From assembly GCA_021780275.1 (NCBI GenBank), contig JAJXZC010000082.1:1-6674 (forward strand): DNA of 6,674 bases, written 5' to 3'. Position numbers and translations under genes: made by a program. Shown here piece by piece: positions 1-5,594 of this stretch. Source of the stretch: Pseudomonadota bacterium. Lineage in GTDB: Bacteria; Pseudomonadota; Alphaproteobacteria; Parvibaculales; Parvibaculaceae. Numbering within the stretch: the first letter of the stretch is position 1; each line of letters begins with the position of its first letter. The notes below the pieces were generated by a model, which did no database searches, was not told the DNA's origin, and saw only the letters and a list, made by a program, of their open reading frames with translations.

Positions 1-366
1 GCCCCGCTTCGCGGCGAGCGCTTCGAGAATTTCAGGCTCGGTATCATAGGTCCGATATTCGACCTTGACGCCAAGCGCCTTTCCAAGCGCCTGCGTCAGA
101 TCATATTCGTAACCGGTTTCGCCAAGCGTGCCGGAGTAATAGGTCGTCGGCGCCACACGCGTCAGGACAACAAGCGTGCCGCTCCTGCGGATCGTGCCAA
201 GCCCCTGCGAGACGGGCTGGAGGAAAACCAGGTAATAGGCCAGCGCAGCCGCGAATACGAGAAGCCCTGCGAAAACGAGATAGGGCGCGCGGCGGTCGCT
301 CCACGGCGGCAGCAAGGCGAGAACATCACCCTTCGCCGTTTCGAGCCAGATCTGAATACGCCGCAC
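1..366 (-). CDS. MltF-type membrane-bound lytic murein transglycosylase, N-terminal part
   Basis: The gene is cut by the left edge; 122 codons are visible. Residues about 1-28 are a short, partly basic tail. Residues about 29-49 (YLVFAGLLVFAAALAYYLVF) form one hydrophobic membrane anchor. From about residue 60 a periplasmic solute-binding-like domain begins: GTLVVLTRVAPTTYY (63-77), then GYEYDLTQALGKALGV (85-100). This pattern is typical of the N-terminal regulatory domain of MltF, whose C-terminal lysozyme-like domain cleaves peptidoglycan between MurNAc and GlcNAc. That catalytic part lies outside the window, so a plain transporter-type binding protein is not excluded. The start is taken as GTG at 366 because an AGGCGGG ribosome-binding site lies six bases upstream and no ATG in this frame precedes the anchor; the in-frame stop upstream is at 478-480. 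It is separated from the dehydrogenase operon by a terminator. Confidence 0.75.
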   Translation of the reverse strand, partial: MRRIQIWLETAKGDVLALLPPWSDRRAPYLVFAGLLVFAAALAYYLVFLQPVSQGLGTIRRSGTLVVLTRVAPTTYYSGTLGETGYEYDLTQALGKALGVKVEYRTYDTEPEILEALAAKRG

Positions 367-396
367 CGTTCGCCCGCCTGTGGTTTTTCGGCGACA

Positions 397-426
397 GTTA
401 TAGCCCAACAGACGGACGCCTGTGCA
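397..426 (-). promoter_or_regulatory. Candidate sigma-70-type promoter of the MltF-type gene
   Basis: On the minus strand TATAAC (402-397) resembles a -10 element. TGCACA (426-421), 18 bases upstream, matches the TTGACA -35 consensus at four of six positions. Transcription would begin roughly 25 bases before the GTG start at 366. This was found by eye only, and such matches occur by chance. Confidence 0.3.
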
Positions 427-500
427 TCCAGAATTGCGGGCTCTTGAAGACCGCGACGCTGCCACCCATTTCGTCGGTTATCTCCCGAAACAGGTCACGA

Positions 501-533
501 AAAAGCCCGCTGGCGGGATGCCGGCGGGCTTTT
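501..533 (-). terminator. Rho-independent terminator of the acyl-CoA dehydrogenase operon
   Basis: AAAAGCCCGC (501-510) pairs perfectly with GCGGGCTTTT (524-533). The stem is extended inward by one T-G pair and GGC/GCC around a five-base loop. Read on the minus strand, the hairpin is followed by an uninterrupted run of five T (position 500 adds one), as expected for an intrinsic terminator downstream of the stop codon at 589. On the plus strand the T run is four, so it could also act in that direction, although no plus-strand gene ends here. Confidence 0.85.
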
Positions 534-549
534 GTCGCTGGAATGGCGG

Positions 550-576
550 CCGGAGCAAGCGGGAAGCCTGCTCCGG
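550..576 (-). other. GC-rich stem-loop in the 3' untranslated region of the dehydrogenase operon
   Basis: CCGGAGCA (550-557) and TGCTCCGG (569-576) are perfect inverted repeats around an 11-base spacer. The element lies between the stop codon at 589 and the terminator at 501-533, so the mRNA would end in two consecutive hairpins. It has no T run and is unlikely to terminate transcription alone. A role in 3' end stability is possible but unproven. Confidence 0.5.
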
Positions 577-588
577 AGCCGATCGGGA

Positions 589-1818
589 TTACTTGCCCTT
601 GGGGGATTGATTGAACGGCAGATCCTTGTCGACGCGCACATCCTGCGGCATGCCGAGAACGCGCTCGGCAACGATGTTGCGCAGGATTTCGTCGGTGCCG
701 CCGGCGATGCGGTAGCCCGCCGCGCCGATCCATTGCTCGGTATAAGCGCCTTCCGCCGGCGAGACACTCCGGTCGCGGATGACGCCGCCCATGTCCTGAA
801 GATCCATGCCGAAGGAACCGAGTTCCTGCATCTTGTTCGCCGCGACGATCTTGGAGATCGAGCTTTCCGGTCCGGGCGTCTCGCCGCGCGAAAGCGCGGT
901 GAGCGTGCGGAAGCGCGTGAACTTGAGGCCCTGCGCCTGCACATACCAGTTGGCGATGCGCTCGCGCACGGCGCCGTTGCGGATGGCCGGTTCGCCGGCG
1001 ATCTCTGTCTCGCGGGCGAGCTCGATCAGATCGTCGGTATCGGCATTGCCCTGGCTGCCGCCGACGGCGAGACGCTCGTTCATCAGCGTGGTCAGCGCAA
1101 CCTTCCAGCCATCGCCGACATTGCCGAGACGCTGGCTGTCCTTGACGCGGACGTTGGTGAAGAAGACTTCGTTGAAGTCAGAACCGCCCGACATCTGCTT
1201 GATCGGACGCACTTCGATGCCCGGGCTCTTCATGTCGATATAGAACATGGTGAGGCCCTTGTGCTTCGGCACATTGGGGTCGGTACGCGTCAGCACGATG
1301 CCGAAATCGGAATAATGCGCGCCGGAGGTCCAGACCTTCTGGCCGTTGATGACCCACTCGTCGCCATCCTTTTCGGCGCGGGTGCGAAGGCCCGCGACGT
1401 CGGAGCCGCCCGCGGGCTCGGAGAAGAGCTGGCACCAGATCTCGTCGCCACGCACGGCGGGGCCGACATAGCGCTTCTTCGCGTCTTCAGGACCCCAGGC
1501 CATGACCGTCGGAATGCACATGCCGAGGCCGATGGCGAAGATGCCGCCGGGAACGGCGTAGTTCGACTCTTCCTGGCCGTAGATCACGTTCTGGATCGTG
1601 GTGCCGCCACCGCCGCCCCACTCCTTCGGCCAGGTGATGCAGGCATAGCCGGCATCGGCCTTCTTTGCCTGCCAGGCCTTCGACTGCTTCAACACCTCTT
1701 CGAGGGTTTTGGGAATGGGCAAGTCCTTCGCATCGGCCTTGCGAACGGCGTTCTTGTCGAGCCAACCCCGCACCTGAGCGCGGTAGGCGGCTTCTTCCGG
1801 TGTATCGTTGAAATCCAT
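589..1818 (-). CDS. Acyl-CoA dehydrogenase, catalytic subunit of a likely heteromeric enzyme
   Basis: This is a 409-residue FAD-dependent acyl-CoA dehydrogenase that would introduce the alpha,beta double bond in a CoA ester during beta-oxidation. Seen in the sequence: an N-terminal helical domain (1-125), the flavin-contacting beta domain motif CQLFSEPAGGSD (129-140) with WVINGQKVWTSG (155-166), and a C-terminal helical domain ending in GGTDEILRNIVAERVLG (373-389). The glutamate used by MCAD-type enzymes (YEGT motif) is glycine here (IAGGT, G373). A glutamate is present at the alternative helix-G position used by isovaleryl-CoA and long-chain dehydrogenases: MNERLAVGG, E248. The RxxFG flavin-contact motif is missing around 265-280. 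The ATG at 1818 is chosen over 34 extra upstream codons because family proteins start at MDF; a weak GGAA lies seven bases before it. The gene follows its partner by 37 bases, so they are probably cotranscribed. Substrate unknown; relatives act on steroid side chains and other bulky CoA esters. Confidence 0.9.
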   Translation of the reverse strand: MDFNDTPEEAAYRAQVRGWLDKNAVRKADAKDLPIPKTLEEVLKQSKAWQAKKADAGYACITWPKEWGGGGGTTIQNVIYGQEESNYAVPGGIFAIGLGMCIPTVMAWGPEDAKKRYVGPAVRGDEIWCQLFSEPAGGSDVAGLRTRAEKDGDEWVINGQKVWTSGAHYSDFGIVLTRTDPNVPKHKGLTMFYIDMKSPGIEVRPIKQMSGGSDFNEVFFTNVRVKDSQRLGNVGDGWKVALTTLMNERLAVGGSQGNADTDDLIELARETEIAGEPAIRNGAVRERIANWYVQAQGLKFTRFRTLTALSRGETPGPESSISKIVAANKMQELGSFGMDLQDMGGVIRDRSVSPAEGAYTEQWIGAAGYRIAGGTDEILRNIVAERVLGMPQDVRVDKDLPFNQSPKGK

Positions 1819-1855
1819 GGTTCTGTTCCGATCTTCGAATGTCTTTGGAAATGCG

Positions 1856-2962
1856 TCAGGCGGCGTTCTTGGCTTCAAGACGCGCGACGAGCTTTTCCTT
1901 CCACTGGATGGCGGCTCCAACCGTCAGCGCGAGAAGCTTCGCGCGGCGGTAATGGAACTGCGTGTTCGCTTCCCATGTGTAGCCAATGCCGCCATGGGTC
2001 TGCAGGTTCTCCTGCGCGGCGAAGACATAGGCGTCGCAGCCCGCGATGCGCGAGGCGGCGGCGGCTTCCGGCAATTCGGAGCCTTCGTCGTTGAGCATCA
2101 TCGCGCCGAAATAGGCATTCGACTTCGCGATCTCTTTCTTCACATACATGTCGGCAAGCTTGTGCTTGATCGCCTGATAGGAACCGATCTGACGGCCGAA
2201 GGCATAGCGCTCCAGCGAATAGTCGCGCGCCATTTCAAGCGCCGCTTCCGCGCCGCCGACCTGCTCGAAAGCGAAGAGCACGGCCGCGCCGTCGAGAATG
2301 CGGCTGACCTGATCCCAGCCCGAACCGTCCATGAGTTCGGCGGGCGCATCCTTGAAGGTAATCTCGGCATGGCTGCGCGTCGGGTCGAAGGTGCGAAGAA
2401 CCTCGTGCGAAACGCCAGCACCCTTCAGATCGACGATGGCAAGTGCGACCTTGCCCGCCGCATTGACCACAACGACCGCAACGTCGGCGATGTCGCCATC
2501 GGGAACCGGCGTCTTGACGCCATTGACCTTGCCGCCCGCGAAACCCGTCTTGATGTTCGCGGCACTGGCTGCGTGAAGCCCTTCGGAAATCGCGAAGGTG
2601 CCGATGATCTCACCGGCGGCGAGCCTGGGCAGCCAGGTCTGCTTCTGCTTTTCGGTGCCGAAGAGCTTGATCGCTTCGGAAGCGAGATAGACCGACGAGG
2701 AGAAAGGAACCGGCGCGGCGGCGCGGCCGAGTTCTTCCGCGATGACGCAAAGCTCCAGCGCGCCGAGGCCGAGGCCGCCGTAAGCCTCCGGAATGGCGGT
2801 GCCGGTGAGGCCCATGTCAACGAGGCCCTTCCAGACTTCCTTCGCATAGGGCTCGTCGCTGTCGAGGATACGGCGCGGCACCGAATAGGGGCACTTGTCC
2901 GTCAGGTACTTGCGCACCTGCTCCTTCAGCATTTTCTGGTCGTCGGAGAAATCGAAATTCAT
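1856..2962 (-). CDS. Acyl-CoA dehydrogenase-like partner subunit lacking a catalytic base
   Basis: This is a 368-residue acyl-CoA dehydrogenase family protein, first gene of the two-gene operon. The start ATG at 2962 has a good AGAGGGAA ribosome-binding site (2976-2969). The fold is recognisable: PEAYGGLGLG (58-67) in the N-terminal helical domain, DYSLERYAFGRQIGSYQAIK (247-266) with R252, F255 and G256 of the flavin-contact motif, and QTHGGIGYTWE (321-331). Key parts are degenerate. The usual TEPGAGSD beta-domain motif reads SEGLHAAS (126-133). The YEGT catalytic glutamate position falls in LALTVG (344-349). The helix-G glutamate position falls in DGAAVLF (224-230). It therefore should not be active alone. 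It keeps exactly the flavin-binding elements that the 409-residue protein has lost, as in mycobacterial ChsE-type alpha2beta2 dehydrogenases. The heteromer is inferred from motifs and gene order. Confidence 0.88.
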   Translation of the reverse strand: MNFDFSDDQKMLKEQVRKYLTDKCPYSVPRRILDSDEPYAKEVWKGLVDMGLTGTAIPEAYGGLGLGALELCVIAEELGRAAAPVPFSSSVYLASEAIKLFGTEKQKQTWLPRLAAGEIIGTFAISEGLHAASAANIKTGFAGGKVNGVKTPVPDGDIADVAVVVVNAAGKVALAIVDLKGAGVSHEVLRTFDPTRSHAEITFKDAPAELMDGSGWDQVSRILDGAAVLFAFEQVGGAEAALEMARDYSLERYAFGRQIGSYQAIKHKLADMYVKKEIAKSNAYFGAMMLNDEGSELPEAAAASRIAGCDAYVFAAQENLQTHGGIGYTWEANTQFHYRRAKLLALTVGAAIQWKEKLVARLEAKNAA

Positions 2963-3320
2963 GGGTCGTTCCCTCTGGCAATCTTTGGCCTTGGATGTTT
3001 TCAGGCCACGCTCGCGCGCAGGCGGCTCATATCGCCCCGCTTCGATCGGGCCCTTTTTACGGCCGGGTCAGGCTGACGGATCCCCGCCCAAAAGTGACGG
3101 CGTGTATCCGATTTGCGCGCATTGTTCCTGCAATTGGGCGCGGTGAAAAGGGGCAGCATATTGACGCCGCGTCCGCTTGGGTCGGCCGTCCGCCGTTGCG
3201 CTGCACATATGCCGATCCCTTGCATCGACTCTCCGGTCCGCGCGCCACACAGATTAAGCAATCGCTAACCGGGGCCGCTCATACTGGGAGCGAGGTCCAC
3301 CCCCTGAATCGGTAAGTTCC
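2963..3320. other. Divergent intergenic region between the dehydrogenase operon and the unknown gene
   Basis: These 358 bases contain no convincing gene. The short reading frames here are low in recognisable sequence and overlap each other on both strands. The region must carry the promoters of the minus-strand dehydrogenase operon and the plus-strand gene at 3321, but no clean -35/-10 pair could be picked by eye. Visible structure: an 11-base palindrome GTCAGGCTGAC (3067-3077), an interrupted inverted repeat CGCGCATTG / CAAT-TGG-GCGCG (3116-3142), and a CtrA-like box (3254-3269). Confidence 0.6.
3254..3269 (+). promoter_or_regulatory. Candidate CtrA-binding box upstream of the unknown gene
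   Basis: TTAA-GCAATCG-CTAAC fits the alphaproteobacterial CtrA full-site pattern TTAA-N7-TTAAC with one mismatch (C for T in the second half-site). It lies about 50 bases upstream of the ATG at 3321, a plausible promoter position. CtrA is the cell-cycle response regulator of alphaproteobacteria; its use here is inferred from this match alone. Confidence 0.35.
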
Positions 3321-3860
3321 ATGGCGAAGGCACAGTTCCACAAGAACCAGCGCGTATATGTCCGACCCGTCGGCACCTGGGCGGTGATCGAGCGCGTCGT
3401 GCCGCAATGGGTGAAGGACGTCGACGAGCCCCTGCGCGTCTTCTACGACGTCGGGCTGGGCCGCGATTTCACCGCAACGGAGCTTCAGACGGAGCAGTCC
3501 GCGGCGCTCACCGAAATCGACCCCGCCATGGAGGAATGGCGTGTCGTCCGCCAGCCGAACAAATGGCGCTCGGCGGAGGAGTGCTCGACGCACCCCTTCC
3601 CCGGCACCTATCCGGTCATCATGACCACCACCGAAGAAGGTGGCGGCTGGCGCGTGCCCGGCATGGAATATGACTTCGCGCCGGAGCGTGTCGAACTTCA
3701 GGCCCGCATCATGGCGGCGAGCCCCAAGTTCCTGGTGCTTCTCAACCGGCTGGTCGACTACGCCGCGAGCAACCCGGAAAACCTGCCGGAAGAAGTCCTC
3801 GTACTTGCCCGCGATGCGCGGACGATCATCGAGCGGACGAAGAAGATCGAGGCGGCCTGA
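3321..3860 (+). CDS. Conserved-looking protein of unknown function, 179 residues
   Basis: I do not recognise a named family. The protein has no signal peptide or membrane segment, so it is probably cytoplasmic. The N-terminal half (about 5-58) is beta-rich, running from FHKNQRVYVRPVGTWAVIE (6-24) to FYDVGLGRDFTATEL (41-55), and could be a small SH3-like barrel. A central segment holds HPFPGTYPVI (91-100) and GGGWRVPGMEYDFAPERV (107-124), rich in Gly, Pro and aromatic residues like a conserved binding surface. The C-terminal third (125-177) appears helical: VELQARIMAASPKFLVLLNR, then a second helix ending in ARTIIERTKK. The start is the only good ATG, though its ribosome-binding site is weak. 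Base composition and codon use match its neighbours, which argues for a resident gene. It is transcribed alone, possibly under the CtrA-like box upstream. The ORF is real with high likelihood; the function is open. Confidence 0.85.
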   Translation: MAKAQFHKNQRVYVRPVGTWAVIERVVPQWVKDVDEPLRVFYDVGLGRDFTATELQTEQSAALTEIDPAMEEWRVVRQPNKWRSAEECSTHPFPGTYPVIMTTTEEGGGWRVPGMEYDFAPERVELQARIMAASPKFLVLLNRLVDYAASNPENLPEEVLVLARDARTIIERTKKIEAA

Positions 3861-3870
3861 GTTTACCGCC

Positions 3871-4428
3871 CTATCCCTTGATCATCTCGATCCATGCGGC
3901 GAAGGCCGCCATGAACTTCGTCATGAAATCGCGTGTCCCCGCATTCGCGATGTCGCCCTTTTCGTCGAAAAGCGTGCCCGCGCCGCCGACATAGGCCTCG
4001 GGCTGCTGCAGCACCGGCATGTCAAGAAAGGTGAGCGACTGGCGCAAGTGATGGTTCGCGCCAAAGCCGCCCATCGCGCCCGGCGACACGCTGACGATGG
4101 CAGCGGGCTTACCCGCCCAGACGCTGTGACCATAAGGCCGCGAGCCGACGTCTATGGCATTCTTCAGAACGCCGGGTACGGAGCGATTATATTCCGGCGT
4201 GACGAAGAGCACTGCATCGGCGGGGTGAACCCGATTGCGAAACTCGACCCAGCAAACGGGCGGGCCCGCGTCGTGATCCTGATCGTAGGGCGTCAATCCG
4301 CCGATCTCGACGATGCCGAGCTTCAGATTTGCGGGTGCGAGCTTCGCGAGCGCGACCGCCATCTTGCGGTTGAAGGACTCCTTGCGAAGACTGCCGACCA
4401 GCACGGCGACCTTGCGTTCCACCGCCAT
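3871..4428 (-). CDS. NADPH-dependent FMN reductase family (ChrR/YieF-like flavodoxin-fold oxidoreductase)
   Basis: This 185-residue protein has the standard length of the NADPH-dependent FMN reductase family, flavodoxin-like soluble enzymes that bind FMN and reduce quinones, azo compounds, chromate or free flavin with NAD(P)H. Visible motifs: the FMN phosphate-binding loop GSLRKESFNRK (12-22) after the first beta strand, TPEYNRSVPGVLKNAID (77-93) which holds the flavin ring, and the VSPGAMGG loop (114-121), also a normal family element. The true substrate cannot be told from sequence; quinone or metal detoxification is possible. Start ATG at 4428 is supported by GGGGAGA six bases upstream (4441-4435). 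It ends tail-to-tail with the unknown gene, with ten bases between the stop codons and no hairpin, so the two transcripts probably overlap. Confidence 0.9.
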   Translation of the reverse strand: MAVERKVAVLVGSLRKESFNRKMAVALAKLAPANLKLGIVEIGGLTPYDQDHDAGPPVCWVEFRNRVHPADAVLFVTPEYNRSVPGVLKNAIDVGSRPYGHSVWAGKPAAIVSVSPGAMGGFGANHHLRQSLTFLDMPVLQQPEAYVGGAGTLFDEKGDIANAGTRDFMTKFMAAFAAWIEMIKG

Positions 4429-4663
4429 GAGAAATCTCCCCGTCGAAGATCAGTCGGCGAAGGATATGCCTATCTGAGCAGCGTGGAAGCGCTTTGAATG
4501 ACAGATGGTTTCATCATGGAACAACCTTCTGCGTCACCATGGGGCAATCTCGTTGCTTTTGATTGCACTCGCTCTGCGGGCGCGTGATCCTGTCATTGTC
4601 TGACGAGCAGCGGCCGGGCACCGCGAACTCGTCCAGAACGTCACGATCGGACAGGAGACCTGC

Positions 4664-5515
4664 ATGAACCGGCTCTTCATTCCCGCCCTTACCCCGCTGA
4701 TGCTGGCGGGCTTCGTTCTGGCGAGTACGCCCGCTCACGCAGCCCCGCCCAACGATGTGGAGAGCACTGCGGAGCGGCACATGCAGAAAGAGGCTCGTTC
4801 AGAGATTCTGCAGGAGCAACGCCGGAACGCCAGTCCGGGGGACAAGTATCAACGCGGCAAGCCCGAACATGGCCCGCGCGGCATCTCCAACGGGATTCTG
4901 CAGAACGGACTGGTTCCCGATGGATTGATGCAGACGGGGCCATCCCGCCCCGGGACGCTGCAAAAGGGCGCCACAAAACCCGGCATGTTGCAGAGCCGCC
5001 CCGCCCAGAGCACGCCGACACAGACCCAGCCATGGCACCCCGTCCAGCAGAACGCTGGTCCGCAGCTTCAATCGGCAGAACCGATCTGGGAAGGCAGCGA
5101 ACACGATGTTCTTTCGCGCGGCCAATCCGGCGGCATGTGGCAGGGCAGGCCGCTTGGCCCGACGGAGCCTTACGCAGGCCCGAGCGACTACATGGTCGGC
5201 CACCCTCCGGGACCGTACAGCGGGCGGCCCCATGACTACGACCCGAACGACTATCACCACAACTATCAGGCCCAGCGCCGCTTCAACCTGGGCCGCTATG
5301 AGCGCCCGCATGGCTGGTATGAACGCAGCTGGTCCTATGGCGAAACGCTGCCGTCCATCTTCTGGTCCCGCGATTACTGGATCGACGATTACTGGATGTT
5401 CGGGCTCACCATTCCGCCCTACGACTGCCAGTGGGTGCGCTACGGCGACGACGCGCTGCTGATCAACGCGGAATCAGGCGATATCTTGCAGGTCGTCTAC
5501 GGGCTGTTTTATTGA
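4664..5515 (+). CDS. Secreted protein with tandem decapeptide repeat and C-terminal RcnB-like domain
   Basis: This 283-residue protein begins with a clear Sec signal peptide: MNR, hydrophobic core 4-22, probable cleavage after AHA (24-26). A polar segment follows (27-72), then four copies of a decapeptide with the pattern G-x-L/M-Q-x-G (77-116). A Pro/Gln/Gly-rich linker comes next (117-185), with a His/Asp/Tyr-rich patch HDYDPNDYHHNY (190-201). The last 80 residues (about 205-283) resemble the RcnB family: RRFNLGRYERP, then YWMFGLTIPP, CQWVRYGDDALLINAESGDI and a hydrophobic end. RcnB in E. coli is a periplasmic protein needed for nickel/cobalt homeostasis, but many RcnB-domain proteins are uncharacterised, and no rcnA-type exporter lies nearby. 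The start has a strong AGGAGA (4653-4658) six bases from the ATG. It is probably periplasmic or envelope-associated. The function beyond the domain match is unknown. Confidence 0.85.
   Translation: MNRLFIPALTPLMLAGFVLASTPAHAAPPNDVESTAERHMQKEARSEILQEQRRNASPGDKYQRGKPEHGPRGISNGILQNGLVPDGLMQTGPSRPGTLQKGATKPGMLQSRPAQSTPTQTQPWHPVQQNAGPQLQSAEPIWEGSEHDVLSRGQSGGMWQGRPLGPTEPYAGPSDYMVGHPPGPYSGRPHDYDPNDYHHNYQAQRRFNLGRYERPHGWYERSWSYGETLPSIFWSRDYWIDDYWMFGLTIPPYDCQWVRYGDDALLINAESGDILQVVYGLFY
4892..5011 (+). repeat. Four 30-bp in-frame tandem repeats encoding G-x-L/M-Q decapeptides
   Basis: Within the RcnB-domain gene, four consecutive 30-bp units start at 4892, 4922, 4952 and 4982. They encode GILQNGLVPD, GLMQTGPSRP, GTLQKGATKP and GMLQSRPAQS. 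Gly at position 1, Leu/Met at 3 and Gln at 4 are invariant or conservative, and the first three units also share Gly at position 6. The nucleotide copies have diverged clearly, so the array is old rather than a recent slippage product. The DNA period is an exact multiple of three. Confidence 0.8.
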
Positions 5516-5555
5516 GTCCGGACGAAAGGCAGCGGACACTCGCCACCGCGCTTCA

Positions 5556-5585
5556 TTGTCATCCCGGCAGCCGCCGGGATGACAA
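5556..5585. repeat. GTCATCCCGG palindromic element between convergent genes
   Basis: TTGTCATCCCGGC (5556-5568) and GCCGGGATGACAA (5573-5585) form a perfect 13-bp inverted repeat around the four-base loop AGCC. It occupies the 79-bp gap between the convergent stop codons of the RcnB-domain gene and purC. The core GTCATCCCGGC is a motif I recall as dispersed through many alphaproteobacterial genomes, so this may be one copy of a REP-like element. There is no long T run, yet the stem is strong enough to act as a bidirectional transcription barrier. Confidence 0.75.
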
Positions 5586-5594
5586 ATCGCAAGC

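Noticed and set aside
532..2094. A 520-codon plus-strand open frame antisense to the 409-residue dehydrogenase
   Set aside because: It is a shadow of high third-position GC in the real gene; its translation shows no family motif and it runs through the terminator stem region and the operon junction.
1808..3076. A 422-codon plus-strand open frame antisense to the 368-residue dehydrogenase
   Set aside because: Same cause: the opposite strand encodes an unmistakable acyl-CoA dehydrogenase fold, and this frame has no recognisable domain.
3161..3189. TTGACG as a -35 element for the gene at 3321
   Set aside because: The bases 17 downstream (GGCCGT) do not resemble a -10 element.
3001..3261. Minus-strand 86-codon open frame in the divergent intergenic region
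   Set aside because: No family resemblance, no good ribosome-binding site, and overlapping frames of similar length occur on both strands.
3640..4497. A 285-codon plus-strand open frame covering the end of the unknown gene and the whole FMN reductase
   Set aside because: It overlaps two supported genes in other frames and has an arginine-rich, motif-free translation.
4429..4663. Possible promoters or a small RNA in the gap between the FMN reductase and the RcnB-domain gene
   Set aside because: Only the two ribosome-binding sites are convincing; TTGATT near 4559 has no matching -10 element, a GGAAC near 4519 lacks a CGTT at the spacing of an EcfG promoter, and no stable hairpin was seen.
4514..4780. 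Minus-strand 88-codon open frame overlapping the signal peptide of the RcnB-domain gene
   Set aside because: It overlaps a well-supported start with a strong ribosome-binding site and its translation is compositionally random.
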